This document shows positions 21,152-29,380 of a stretch of DNA of 64,000 nt, piece after piece (positions within the stretch are counted from its first letter, which is position 1; each line of letters opens with the position of its first letter). Both the position numbers and the translations under genes were made by a program. The stretch covers positions 1,218,563-1,282,562 of the forward strand of contig DF158882.1 in the NCBI GenBank assembly GCA_000307305.1. The letters are read 5' to 3'. A model generated the notes under the pieces. The model ran no database searches, was not told where the DNA came from, and worked only from the letters and a program-made list of their open reading frames with translations. The stretch comes from Enterobacteriaceae bacterium B14. Lineage in GTDB: Bacteria > Pseudomonadota > Gammaproteobacteria > Enterobacterales > Enterobacteriaceae.

Positions 21152-21223
21152 TTATCGATATATATAACAAATAGGACAGGGTTACACTAACGCCGTTTGA
21201 TTTACATGCAAGGATTTATATTA

Positions 21224-22096
21224 ATGAATGCTCTATTTCCGCTGGTAGCGGTGTTGATTTGGTCTATTAATGCCATTGTGACCAAGGTATCTGCTGGCAC
21301 GATTGACCCTGCGGCGATCTCTTTTTATCGCTGGTTTTTAGCACTGCTGGTTCTGTCGCCCTTTATTTTACCTTCAACACTGCGTAACTGGCGCAATATT
21401 ATTCCTCATGCAGGGCAACTTTTCGTCTTAGGGCTATTGGGAATGGTGTTATACCAAAGCCTTGCTTACTACGCGGCACATAGCGTAAGCGCGCTCTTTA
21501 TCGGCGTGTTTAACTCTCTTATCCCGCTGCTGACGGTGTTGATTGGTATTATCGTTGTGCGAGTTGCGCCAACCGTTGGCATCATCATCGGGGGCCTGCT
21601 CTCGTTTTTTGGACTGGTCTGGTTGCTCAGCGCAGGTGATCCCGTTCAGTTGCTCACTCATGGCATTGGTAAAGGGGAGTGGATGATGTTTGGCGCTTCA
21701 GCTTCTTATGCTTTGTATGGCGTATTAACGAAACGTTGGTCTATCAATATCCCTAATTGGCAATCGCTGTATGTGCAGATTTTATTTGGTGTGGTGATGC
21801 TGTTGCCTAGCTTTTTGATGACGAAGGATGTCTCTTTGAATATGAGTAATATACCGCTGGTGCTGTTCGCTGGGGTTCCTGCATCTGTTATTGCGCCCTT
21901 CTTGTGGATCCAAGGGGTGATTCGGTTGGGGGCGAATAAAGCGTCAATCTTTATGAATCTCGCTCCGGTGTTTACTGCGGTGATCGCGGTGATTTTTTTG
22001 CAGGAGTCGTTGCATAGTTATCATGTTATTGGGGGTGGAGTGACGTTGTTGGGGGTGATTGTTGCGCAGAGGTTGAGGATGCCGTTGAGGAAGTAG
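21224..22096 (+). CDS. DMT-family (EamA) transporter
   Basis: 290 residues with ten hydrophobic segments arranged as two EamA repeats (about 1-135 and 145-285), typical of drug/metabolite exporters of the inner membrane. Family traits include the N-terminal WSINAIVTK and FYRWFLALLVL, and the second repeat ending in PVFTAVIAVIFLQESL with the conserved Glu. The ATG chosen lies 9 bases from AAGGA; an upstream TTG would extend it by 9 residues without support. The divergent AraC regulator probably controls it. Its last 150 bases are extremely G- and T-rich with unusual codons (AGG, TTG, GGG), grading into the structured repeat beyond the stop. Confidence 0.88.
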   Translation: MNALFPLVAVLIWSINAIVTKVSAGTIDPAAISFYRWFLALLVLSPFILPSTLRNWRNIIPHAGQLFVLGLLGMVLYQSLAYYAAHSVSALFIGVFNSLIPLLTVLIGIIVVRVAPTVGIIIGGLLSFFGLVWLLSAGDPVQLLTHGIGKGEWMMFGASASYALYGVLTKRWSINIPNWQSLYVQILFGVVMLLPSFLMTKDVSLNMSNIPLVLFAGVPASVIAPFLWIQGVIRLGANKASIFMNLAPVFTAVIAVIFLQESLHSYHVIGGGVTLLGVIVAQRLRMPLRK

Positions 22097-22100
22097 TTTT

Positions 22101-22384
22101 TGTGGTGTTTGTTTGGATAGGTGTAGGGTTTCGGTAGCGTATTAATCTCTGTGTCTCCATATAACGCTTTCACTCGCTCCCGACTTAAGGGGCCGCCGCC
22201 CCTTAAGAATCCGGGCTTTGGGTGTTCTCTGGTCGCAAAATTACGGTTGCTTCGCAACTTCCCTCGGCATCTCCTTCGATTGCGGGTCGGTGGGATTCGC
22301 CATCCATGGCTCATGCCCACCTCAATCGCGCGTCCTGCGCGATTGGCCCTATCTACGGAGAGGCCTCGGCGTAATTTTTAATGC
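22101..22384 (-). repeat. Structured dispersed repeat, copy A
   Basis: Read on the minus strand this stretch aligns without large gaps over about 285 bases with the element at 31.0-31.3 kb. It contains four hairpins in the same order as the other copy: 9-bp stem CAATCGCGC/GCGCGATTG (loop AGGAC); nested GTGGG/CCCAC around GCCAT/ATGGC; GTTGC-GAA-GCAAC; and CTTAAGGGGC/GCCCCTTAAG. The last differs from copy B by three compensatory base-pair changes. It fills the gap between the convergent EamA and pyrophosphatase genes. It does not match REP, ERIC or BOX elements that I know. Short reading frames inside it (MSHGWRIPPT...) look like by-products. Confidence 0.85.
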
Positions 22385-22448
22385 TCGTTAGGAGATGTTG
22401 GGATGTTCGTATTTCTCTTCTTTTCCTATCTCATATCTCTAACTGTTC

Positions 22449-23354
22449 TTAATAGGTTTTCTTATTTTCTACTGCGCCTATCAGCCAAGGAAGTACCTGT
22501 TTTTTTCTGCTGATGACGTTATCCATAAGGATAGGATCTGTGCTGATAGGGTTGTTGGCGGAGAAGTAGAGTTGGCTTTGTGAGGTGGAGAGTGAAGTGG
22601 TCATTAGGACGTAGAAGTCTAAAGACTCTTGTTTGACTCTCGCTTCCATTTCAGTGAGGAGGTCAGGGAGAAGGCTCGTAATATCTGCAAAGTTGGCAAG
22701 TTCGATTTGGCTTAGGCCGATGTGTTGGTCTGCAATCACAAATTTCTTTTCGTCTTTGACTAAGAGTCTTGCTGGGCTGAGGCCACTGATGTCAGTTTTT
22801 GCACGTAGAAGTTTTATGGTGAATTCGGCGAGATCAACGCCTGCGATGAGTGCTAGATGTTGTGCTGCATCTTTGTCTTTCTCTGTAGTGGTCGGTGATT
22901 GGAAGCCGACGGTATCACTGAGAATCGCGCCCAGAAGTAGTGTGGCGTGTGAAGCACTAAGTTGATAGCCTGATTGATGAAAAGCAAGGTCGAATACAAT
23001 TGTCGCGCAGCAGCCAACATATTTTATCCAGACATCAAGCGGCTCTGCCGTTGTTAGGTTGCCTAGGCGGTGATGGTCTATCAGGCCCAATACGTGGCTC
23101 TGAACTAACCCTTCTGGCCCCTGTTCTAAATCACTAAAATCCACCATCCAAACATCTTTGCCTTTCACACTCCCTTCTAATAACGGAGGGGTATCAATCT
23201 GTGCTTCATTCAATAAAAATTGGGTTTCAGGGTTCACTTCACCTAGACGATACGCTATAGCATCCTTTCCTTGAAACGATAGCCAGTCAGCAGTCACTAT
23301 CGCACTGCAAATAGAGTCACTGTCGGGGTTTATGTGTCCAAATACTGAGATCAT
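22449..23354 (-). CDS. Manganese-dependent inorganic pyrophosphatase (family II, DHH)
   Basis: 301 residues of the DHH phosphoesterase type. It hydrolyses pyrophosphate to phosphate with Mn or Co. Metal-binding motifs appear in order: GHINPDSDS (His and Asp ligands), VDFSD, IDHHRLG (the DHH motif) and GAILSDTVGF, followed by a C-terminal DHHA2 domain. The start is set 5 bases after GGAG, giving MISVFGHINPDSDS; a frame 11 codons longer exists but lacks a ribosome site. Enterobacterales normally rely on the unrelated family I enzyme Ppa, so this gene, in an accessory block, may have been acquired. Its C-terminal coding half shows the unusual strand bias seen around the neighbouring repeat. Confidence 0.88.
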   Translation of the reverse strand: MISVFGHINPDSDSICSAIVTADWLSFQGKDAIAYRLGEVNPETQFLLNEAQIDTPPLLEGSVKGKDVWMVDFSDLEQGPEGLVQSHVLGLIDHHRLGNLTTAEPLDVWIKYVGCCATIVFDLAFHQSGYQLSASHATLLLGAILSDTVGFQSPTTTEKDKDAAQHLALIAGVDLAEFTIKLLRAKTDISGLSPARLLVKDEKKFVIADQHIGLSQIELANFADITSLLPDLLTEMEARVKQESLDFYVLMTTSLSTSQSQLYFSANNPISTDPILMDNVISRKKQVLPWLIGAVENKKTY

Positions 23355-23438
23355 AGTTGCTCCGGTAAAGTCTAAAACACCACACAAAAATTATCGTTAG
23401 CCATATTTCTATGTGGGAATATTTCTTGCTGAAAGTAA

Positions 23439-23459
23439 AACGGCCTGTGTCAGGCCGTT
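23439..23459 (-). terminator. Terminator after the cupin gene
   Basis: A 9-bp stem AACGGCCTG/CAGGCCGTT with loop TGT. On the minus strand it is followed by TTTTAC. It shares its stem sequence with the terminator after fabB. Confidence 0.75.
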
Positions 23460-23524
23460 CTTTATTTATCTAGCTGAGATCGTTTCAGTCATCGTGCGTA
23501 AAAGGGCGTTACGATAAAGAAAGA

Positions 23525-23836
23525 CTAAACTGAGCCTTCTTTTTCTATAACAAGAATTCGCGCAGCCCCTTGAGGATGAGCTATGTGCTCCGTTCCCTCG
23601 CTAGCGTAAAATATATCGCCAACATTTAGTGTTTTCTTTTTCACTTCCCCATCCTCCTTGTAGAACATCTCTACAACACCATCCATAACAGCAAACACTT
23701 CCTGACCATCATTGATGTGCCATTTATAAGGCTGATCCGTCCAATGGAGTTTTACACTTGTATTATCAAATGTAGCAACATTTAAGGCTTCCCAAGCCCT
23801 AGTTCCAGTAAAGTCTTTACTACTAATGAACTTCAT
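23525..23836 (-). CDS. Small cupin-domain protein
   Basis: 103 residues forming one double-stranded beta-helix. Family blocks are WHINDGQEVFAVMDGVVEMFY, LNVGDIFYASEGTEHIAHP and the closing ARILVIEK. One metal-ligand motif seems reduced: His in WHIND and His in TEHIAHP remain. Such stand-alone cupins have varied, often unknown roles; no substrate can be inferred. It has its own terminator and stands between the pyrophosphatase and fabB in an accessory block. Confidence 0.85.
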   Translation of the reverse strand: MKFISSKDFTGTRAWEALNVATFDNTSVKLHWTDQPYKWHINDGQEVFAVMDGVVEMFYKEDGEVKKKTLNVGDIFYASEGTEHIAHPQGAARILVIEKEGSV

Positions 23837-23928
23837 ACAGACCCCTTAGGTAGGAAGATGGTGATAAATCAGATTTAAGAATAAAAATCTAATGCTCCGT
23901 GGTGGGTAGACCAGAAAACAGAAAACGA

Positions 23929-23952
23929 AACGGCCTGCTTCAACAGGCCGTT
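23929..23952 (-). terminator. Terminator after fabB
   Basis: A perfect 9-bp stem AACGGCCTG/CAGGCCGTT with a six-base loop begins 28 bases past the fabB stop. On the transcribed strand it is followed by TTCGTTTTCTGTTTTC. Confidence 0.8.
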
Positions 23953-23979
23953 ATTACTTACTAATGAACTAAAATTCTA

Positions 23980-25191
23980 CTACTGATATTTACGCATAAC
24001 CAGTGTTGCGTTAGTACCACCGAAGCCAAAGCTGTTCGACATCACAGTATTTAGCTTGCGCTGAGTTGGCTCAGTGATGATGTTCATCCCTTCCGCCTTC
24101 TCATCTAACGTTTCAATGTTGATGCTTGGGGCAATAAAATCATGCTCTAGCATCAGCAGTGAATAAATAGCTTCATGTACACCCGCTGCGCCGAGTGCGT
24201 GGCCTGTCATTGCTTTGGTTGAAGAGATAGCCGGTGTTTGATTACCGAATACTTCATTGATAGCCCACAGCTCTTTAACATCTCCTACTGGCGTAGAAGT
24301 ACCGTGTACGTTCAAGTAATCAATTGGGGTATCTACACCGTTCATTGCCATCTTCATGCAGCGCACTGCGCCTTCGCCAGAAGGAGCAACCATGTCGGCA
24401 CCGTCAGATGTCGCACCGTAGCCAACGATTTCAGCATAAATATGAGCACCGCGAGCAAGCGCATGCTCCAATTCTTCAACAACGACCATACCGCCACCGC
24501 CTGAGATAACAAAACCATCACGGTTTGCATCATAGGTACGAGACGCTTTTTCTGGCGTATCATTGTATTGAGTAGAAAGCGCACCCATAGCGTCGAACTC
24601 ACAGGCGAGTTCCCAGCAGATCTCTTCACCACCACCTGCAAACACACAATCTTGTTTGCCCAGTTGAATAAGCTCAACAGCATGGCCGATACAGTGCGCA
24701 GAGGTCGCGCAAGCAGAGCTGATGGAGTAATTTACACCACGGATTTTAAATGGCGTTGCCAAGCAGGCAGAAACGCCTGAACCCATCGCTTTGGTGACCA
24801 TATAAGGGCCAACACCGCGCAGACCGCGAGAGCGCATACCATCGGCACCTGCCACTTGGTTGCGAGGAGAACCACCACCGGAGCCAACAACAAGGCCAGT
24901 GCGTTCATTAGAAACTTGATCTTCAGTCAGGCCTGAATCTTCAATAGCCTGCTGCATAGAGAGGTAAGCATAAACCGATGCGTCACTCATGAAACGAGCA
25001 ATTTTACGGTCGATAAGCCCAGTTGCATCCAGCTTGATATCTCCACTGACATGGCTACGCATGCCAGCTTCTTTAAGTTCCGGGGTAAACGAAATACCTG
25101 AACGCCCTTGTTGTAAAGACGCCAAAACTTCTTGCTGGTTATTACCAATACTGGAGATTAGCCCCAAGCCAGTAATTACTGCACGTTTCAT
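23980..25191 (-). CDS. fabB: Beta-ketoacyl-ACP synthase I
   Basis: 403 residues. FabB condenses malonyl-ACP with acyl-ACP and is essential for unsaturated fatty acid elongation. The thiolase-fold triad is visible: Cys163 in [14 protein letters not shown], His298 in [11 protein letters not shown] and His333 in [13 protein letters not shown]. The C-terminal [13 protein letters not shown] loop is intact. Single gene with its own promoter containing FabR- and FadR-like sites, and its own terminator. Its neighbour mnmC is divergent, as in E. coli. Confidence 0.98.
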   Translation of the reverse strand: MKRAVITGLGLISSIGNNQQEVLASLQQGRSGISFTPELKEAGMRSHVSGDIKLDATGLIDRKIARFMSDASVYAYLSMQQAIEDSGLTEDQVSNERTGLVVGSGGGSPRNQVAGADGMRSRGLRGVGPYMVTKAMGSGVSACLATPFKIRGVNYSISSACATSAHCIGHAVELIQLGKQDCVFAGGGEEICWELACEFDAMGALSTQYNDTPEKASRTYDANRDGFVISGGGGMVVVEELEHALARGAHIYAEIVGYGATSDGADMVAPSGEGAVRCMKMAMNGVDTPIDYLNVHGTSTPVGDVKELWAINEVFGNQTPAISSTKAMTGHALGAAGVHEAIYSLLMLEHDFIAPSINIETLDEKAEGMNIITEPTQRKLNTVMSNSFGFGGTNATLVMRKYQ

Positions 25192-25242
25192 TCATTACCT
25201 CTTATACGGTTTTTATCATTGCTGGTTTTTCCAGTGCACCTT

Positions 25243-25260
25243 AGCTTACAGTTGTACGCT
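25243..25260 (-). promoter_or_regulatory. FabR-like operator upstream of fabB
   Basis: On the fabB strand the site reads AGCGTACAACTGTAAGCT, an imperfect palindrome resembling the FabR site known upstream of E. coli fabB. It lies about 50 bases before the start codon and abuts the FadR-like site. FabR represses fabB in response to unsaturated acyl groups. Confidence 0.7.
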
Positions 25261-25278
25261 GAACAAGTCCGATCAGCC
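25261..25278 (-). promoter_or_regulatory. FadR-like operator upstream of fabB
   Basis: On the fabB strand the site reads GGCTGATCGGACTTGTTC, close to the FadR consensus (core CTGGTCGGAC with a GTT tail). FadR activates fabB in E. coli from the same relative place, next to the FabR site. Confidence 0.65.
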
Positions 25279-25363
25279 ACAAAAATGTTAACTTTACACT
25301 TCGTTTGCGTGTCGTAACATGGCTCGCTAAAATTGTTAACCCGAGACATAACAGGTAATTATT

Positions 25364-27397
25364 GTGAATAATAAGGCTATTCAAACCGCTAAACTCGATT
25401 GGAACGAACAGGGAACACCTGTTTCCCGAGAATTTGATGACGTCTATTTTTCTAATCAAAACGGTCTAGCTGAAACCCGTTATGTCTTTTTAGAGGGTAA
25501 TAGATTGCCAGAACGCTGGGGCTCTCACCCAAAAGCGTCCTTTATTGTTGCTGAAACGGGGTTTGGGACAGGCTTAAACTTTCTAACACTCTGGCATGAG
25601 TTCAAGGCTTTCAAACAAGCTCACCCTGAAACGTCGCTACAGCATCTGCATTTCATTAGTTTCGAAAAATTCCCACTGACTTTGGGTGATTTATCCGATG
25701 CCCACGCCCATTGGCCTGAGCTCGCAGAGCTTGCTGAAGAATTACGCGCTCAATGGCCCCTACCACTCGCTGGCTGCCACCGTTTGCATCTGGCTGATAG
25801 CCATATCACCCTAGATCTTTGGTTTGGCGATGTGAATGCGCTTCTACCCGAAGTGGCGGATAACTTGAGCCAAAAAATCGATGCATGGTTTTTAGACGGA
25901 TTTGCACCATCAAAAAACCCAGATATGTGGACATCAGAGCTATTTAGCGGAATGGCAAAAATGACCACAGAGAATGGCACTGTCGCCACATTTACCGCAG
26001 CGGGTTTTGTACGCCGTGGGCTACGTGATGCAGGGTTCGACATGGCTAAGCGCAAAGGTTTTGGTCAAAAAAGGGAGATGCTCGTGGGTAGCATCTCTTC
26101 TGGAATATCACAATACCCCACCGAGCCTTGGTATCATCGCCCTTGTGCAAAAGACCCTAACGATGTCGCTATTATTGGCGGAGGTATTGCAACGGCTCTA
26201 ACGGCTGAAGCATTGATGAGACGCTCCGCCAATGTCACTATCTACTGCAAAGATCCACATCCCGCAGAGGGCGCATCAGGTAATCGGCAAGGGGCTCTTT
26301 ATCCTCTGTTGAACCACTCTCACCCACTGCTTAGCGCATTCTTTGCCGAAGCGTTTCTCTATGCCCGCCACCGTTATGACACACTGAGCATGCAGGGTAT
26401 CAAGTTCGATCACCAGTGGTGTGGCGTTAGCCAGCTCGCTTTTGACGATAAAAGTAGCCTTAAAATAGACCAAATGTTGCAGGATAACTGGCCTTCTGAA
26501 CTCGTTTTTTCGGCATCAGAAGAGAGAATTACAGCGCTCTCCGGCCTACCAACGGGTTCTCGTGGCGTGAATTACCCTCTGGGCGGCTGGCTATGCCCTG
26601 CTCAGCTAACCCACTCGCTTATTGAGCGCTTGACGACGCAAGGTCTACAGGTGCATTTCGGGAGTGAGGTTGTTTCTCTTCAACAGACCCCTTCAGGCTG
26701 GCAGCTACAACTCCGCGACGGCTCAATAAGAGAGCACGCGACTCTTGTTCTTGCTAACGGTCATTGTCTAGATCAGTACGAGCAGACCAAAATGCTGCCT
26801 CTTACTCGTGTCAGAGGCCAAGTCTCTCACGCTCCCGCAACGCCTATCTTAGAGCAGTTAAAAAATGTGTTGTGCTATGACGGCTATATCACGCCAGTGA
26901 ATTCCCATAATGCCCACCTTTGTCTTGGTGCGAGTTATGTTCGCAACAGCAGTGATAACGCCTATCAGCAAACAGAACAGGAAGAGAACCTACAGCGTCT
27001 ATTGAACTGCCTGCCAAATGCAGCGTGGCCTAAAGAGGTCGATATCAGTAGCCAGCAAGCGCGCTGCGGGGTGAGAAGCGCCACTCGCGATCATCTGCCT
27101 CTGGTCGGTGCAGTACCAGACTACGATGCCACGCTGAAGGAATATCACAATCTCCCTAAGCAAATTGAGCAAGGTGTACCTAGCACTCATGCTCCCGTTT
27201 ACCCAGGGCTTTTTATGTTGGGAGGGCTTGGCTCACGCGGGTTATGTTCTGCACCACTATTAGCAGAATTGCTAGCCGCACAGATATATGATGAGCCTTT
27301 GCCTTTAGAGAACGGAATATTAAAAACGTTAAATCCAAACCGTATATGGATACGAAAGCTACTGCGAGGACGTCAGGTTAAGGGGGCAAGTGAATAA
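25364..27397 (+). CDS. mnmC: Bifunctional tRNA mnm5U modification protein MnmC
   Basis: 677 residues with two enzymes fused. The N-terminal part (about 1-245) is a methyltransferase with the SAM motif [11 protein letters not shown] and the catalytic loop [12 protein letters not shown]. The C-terminal part (about 265-660) is an FAD-dependent oxidoreductase opening with [17 protein letters not shown] and ending [17 protein letters not shown]. Together they convert the carboxymethylaminomethyl group at U34 of certain tRNAs to methylaminomethyl. It starts with GTG behind AGGT and is divergent from fabB, as in E. coli. Confidence 0.97.
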   Translation: MNNKAIQTAKLDWNEQGTPVSREFDDVYFSNQNGLAETRYVFLEGNRLPERWGSHPKASFIVAETGFGTGLNFLTLWHEFKAFKQAHPETSLQHLHFISFEKFPLTLGDLSDAHAHWPELAELAEELRAQWPLPLAGCHRLHLADSHITLDLWFGDVNALLPEVADNLSQKIDAWFLDGFAPSKNPDMWTSELFSGMAKMTTENGTVATFTAAGFVRRGLRDAGFDMAKRKGFGQKREMLVGSISSGISQYPTEPWYHRPCAKDPNDVAIIGGGIATALTAEALMRRSANVTIYCKDPHPAEGASGNRQGALYPLLNHSHPLLSAFFAEAFLYARHRYDTLSMQGIKFDHQWCGVSQLAFDDKSSLKIDQMLQDNWPSELVFSASEERITALSGLPTGSRGVNYPLGGWLCPAQLTHSLIERLTTQGLQVHFGSEVVSLQQTPSGWQLQLRDGSIREHATLVLANGHCLDQYEQTKMLPLTRVRGQVSHAPATPILEQLKNVLCYDGYITPVNSHNAHLCLGASYVRNSSDNAYQQTEQEENLQRLLNCLPNAAWPKEVDISSQQARCGVRSATRDHLPLVGAVPDYDATLKEYHNLPKQIEQGVPSTHAPVYPGLFMLGGLGSRGLCSAPLLAELLAAQIYDEPLPLENGILKTLNPNRIWIRKLLRGRQVKGASE

Positions 27398-27419
27398 CCT
27401 CACAACAACATCTGTGCCA

Positions 27420-28331
27420 TCACTCCATCCCTGTATCAACGCGTTTACCAATATCGCGTAAACGCGCAAACTGGTCAGTAAGCTGCGGGCCGTCATCAAG
27501 GCTGGTAACAAAGGTCCACAAATAGGTCATTACTGCATAGACATGCCCCGCAGTGACAGCGCCTTTCGTCGCCATTAAACCTGTCGCTAGCGCAAAAAGT
27601 AGAGCGGCAGCGGTGCCAATCATTAAATATCCCCATGCCTCACGATCAGAAATTCGAATACGCAAAATGGCGAGCAACGAATAATGTCTTTCCAAGGTCT
27701 TAGCGCGGGAATCTTTAACTAAATGCACCTCCTTTTCTAACCTGTCGTTGAGCAAGCCATGCAATTGCTCATTTCTTCTTGAATAGCTAGGAAGTATCGC
27801 CCAAAACAGTAATACCGTTAGACAGCAGGCGATACCTACCCACGTTTCAACGATCAATAACATAACAGCAGCACCGATAATCGAAGCGATAGTCGTTGCC
27901 AGCATCGGCATATGTAGCTCAAAAAACGTGACAAACTCACGGGCTAATACCACTCTGGCGGCAATCGTCGAATGGCTTTCCTGTCTGCTACGCTGGGCAA
28001 GGATCACAGGCACGGCAAGGCGGGCATATATTCGCGTAAACGTGCGGGTATCCACGCAGCGTCGCGCAGCCCCCACGCACCACATGGATAACACCACTAA
28101 CGCATAGGTTAATGATTGTAAAAAATCGCCCCGAACAATGGCATCGATAGCAAAACCAGCAAACAACGGATAAGTCAGCAACAGCACATTCTCAAGAATC
28201 ACCAAGAAAAAGGTAAAGCTGAGTTGTCCTGGGTAGGTTTTCGCTATGATTTTGAGCGTATCACCAGCGGATTGTGTCCCCATCTCATCAGTCATTAATG
28301 GGATGGCGTTATTCATGTTCATGGGAAGCAT
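27420..28331 (-). CDS. Orphan ABC-transporter six-transmembrane-domain protein
   Basis: 303 residues with six membrane segments (about 35-60, 70-90, 130-150, 152-175, 235-255, 260-285), like the membrane half of an exporter-type ABC protein, but without any ATPase domain: no Walker A, signature or Walker B. No ATPase gene lies nearby. It faces a TetR gene across an 88-base gap with two palindromic operators, so it is probably inducible by the ligand of that regulator. It may work with an ATPase coded elsewhere or do something other than transport. A long polar stretch at residues 185-225 (RRNEQLHGLLNDRLEKEVHLVKDSR region) matches an intracellular coupling loop. No E. coli counterpart here. 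Confidence 0.8.
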   Translation of the reverse strand: MLPMNMNNAIPLMTDEMGTQSAGDTLKIIAKTYPGQLSFTFFLVILENVLLLTYPLFAGFAIDAIVRGDFLQSLTYALVVLSMWCVGAARRCVDTRTFTRIYARLAVPVILAQRSRQESHSTIAARVVLAREFVTFFELHMPMLATTIASIIGAAVMLLIVETWVGIACCLTVLLFWAILPSYSRRNEQLHGLLNDRLEKEVHLVKDSRAKTLERHYSLLAILRIRISDREAWGYLMIGTAAALLFALATGLMATKGAVTAGHVYAVMTYLWTFVTSLDDGPQLTDQFARLRDIGKRVDTGME

Positions 28332-28353
28332 TTTTCCTAAAAAATCGTTATTA

Positions 28354-28369
28354 TTGAGCGACCGCTCAA
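28354..28369. promoter_or_regulatory. TetR-type operator 1
   Basis: A perfect arm palindrome TTGAGC-GACC-GCTCAA. It lies 23 bases (centre to centre) from an almost identical site, between the divergent ABC-membrane and TetR genes. The TetR product is the obvious binder, by inference. Confidence 0.8.
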
Positions 28370-28376
28370 ATTATTG

Positions 28377-28392
28377 TTGAGCAGTTGCTCAA
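28377..28392. promoter_or_regulatory. TetR-type operator 2
   Basis: TTGAGC-AGTT-GCTCAA, with the same 6-base arms as operator 1 and only the four central bases changed. It lies 27 bases before the TetR start codon, where it could block RNA polymerase in both directions. Confidence 0.8.
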
Positions 28393-28419
28393 AGTCAACG
28401 AATACGTTTAAGGAAGCCC

Positions 28420-29001
28420 ATGAAACGAGAAACGTCTATTGCCAAAAAAGAGATGATCCTTGACGGGGCTCTCGCGTTATTTAAACAAAAAGGTTTTACT
28501 GCGGTTTCAACTCGCGATCTGGCGGAATACACTGGCCTATCCCGTAGCCATATCTATCACTACTTCAGCGACTGGAAGGCGCTCTGCTTGAGTGCTTTTG
28601 AACGGTTTATTCATCAAGAGTTGGATGAAATACAGCATATTGTGGCCCCTCTTTCCCCTAAAGAAGCCTTGAGCACGCTGCTGCGCTACAACTTGCCAGA
28701 TAGCCAAGATGCTGCTTGGACGCTGTACATAGACCTATGGAATATCTCTCTATACGATACTGACTTTGCAGCATGCTATCTCGCGGGTATTCACGACCTA
28801 GACGCTGTATTAACCGATATCCTTAGAACTGGTGCAGAACAAGGGATCTTCAAAATAGATGACGTAGAGTGCCGCACCCGCCAAATATCCTCTATCACAA
28901 ACGGCTATGCTGACGATTTAATGTTATCCCCTTCCCATGACGATGCAGAAAAAGCCTTTGGTGAGATTATGGATGTGGTGACATGTCTCATTTACAGCTA
29001 G
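28420..29001 (+). CDS. TetR-family transcriptional regulator
   Basis: 193 residues. The N-terminal TetR_N domain (residues about 8-55) has the helix-turn-helix STRDLAEYTGLSRSHIYHYFSDW; the rest is a helical ligand-binding and dimerisation part, with WTLYIDLWNISLYD typical of a BetI/AcrR-like C-terminal domain. A strong AAGGA site lies 6 bases before the ATG. It is divergent from the orphan ABC membrane gene, and the two near-identical palindromes between them suggest it represses both. Ligand unknown. Confidence 0.9.
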   Translation: MKRETSIAKKEMILDGALALFKQKGFTAVSTRDLAEYTGLSRSHIYHYFSDWKALCLSAFERFIHQELDEIQHIVAPLSPKEALSTLLRYNLPDSQDAAWTLYIDLWNISLYDTDFAACYLAGIHDLDAVLTDILRTGAEQGIFKIDDVECRTRQISSITNGYADDLMLSPSHDDAEKAFGEIMDVVTCLIYS

Positions 29002-29073
29002 GGATATATTCAAAAAGCACGATAGAGATTCAGGGATAGCTGACATTGGTATAGGGCCATAATATTTTGAAGG

Positions 29074-29114
29074 AAGCCATTCATCTCACAATCCATTTGT
29101 GAGATGAATGGCTT
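29074..29114 (+). terminator. Long hairpin after the TetR gene
   Basis: A 17-bp perfect stem (AAGCCATTCATCTCACA on the left) with a 7-base loop lies 73 bases after the TetR stop, extendable by a G-T wobble and two more pairs. It is followed by TCTATATAA rather than a long T-run. It may end the TetR transcript or protect its 3' end. Confidence 0.6.
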
Positions 29115-29380
29115 TCTATATAACTCTTCATTCAATATACTCATTAATGAGTAGTTATTTCATCCTTTACAACAAATAAGAATTTTCTCAAAAAAATAAA
29201 AACACAGGGCAATTTATTACTTTTTTATCAAAATAGGTGGAGATTCAGATTTAACTACAGCCTAAAATGAGAATTTTCTTATGAGAGGGAGGATTTAATA
29301 AAAATAAGTGTAGTGATTGAAAAACAAAATAATATTTATCACACACCACACTCATTTCCAGAAATTGAATTAACTATGGG
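29115..29380. other. Intergenic region without a gene
   Basis: AT-rich stretch between the hairpin after the TetR gene and the end of the Dabb gene. No reading frame, RNA or repeat is supported. Confidence 0.4.

Noticed and set aside
22021..22320. A 99-codon frame on the minus strand across repeat copy A (MGMSHGWRIPPTR...), and a similar frame in copy B
   Set aside because: The frames run through hairpins, differ in length and C-terminus between copies and have no ribosome site; compensatory stem changes show selection on structure, not on protein.
22101..22384. Whether copies A and B are an insertion sequence or a CRISPR array
   Set aside because: No transposase, no terminal inverted repeats of the element as a whole and no regular repeat-spacer pattern were seen.
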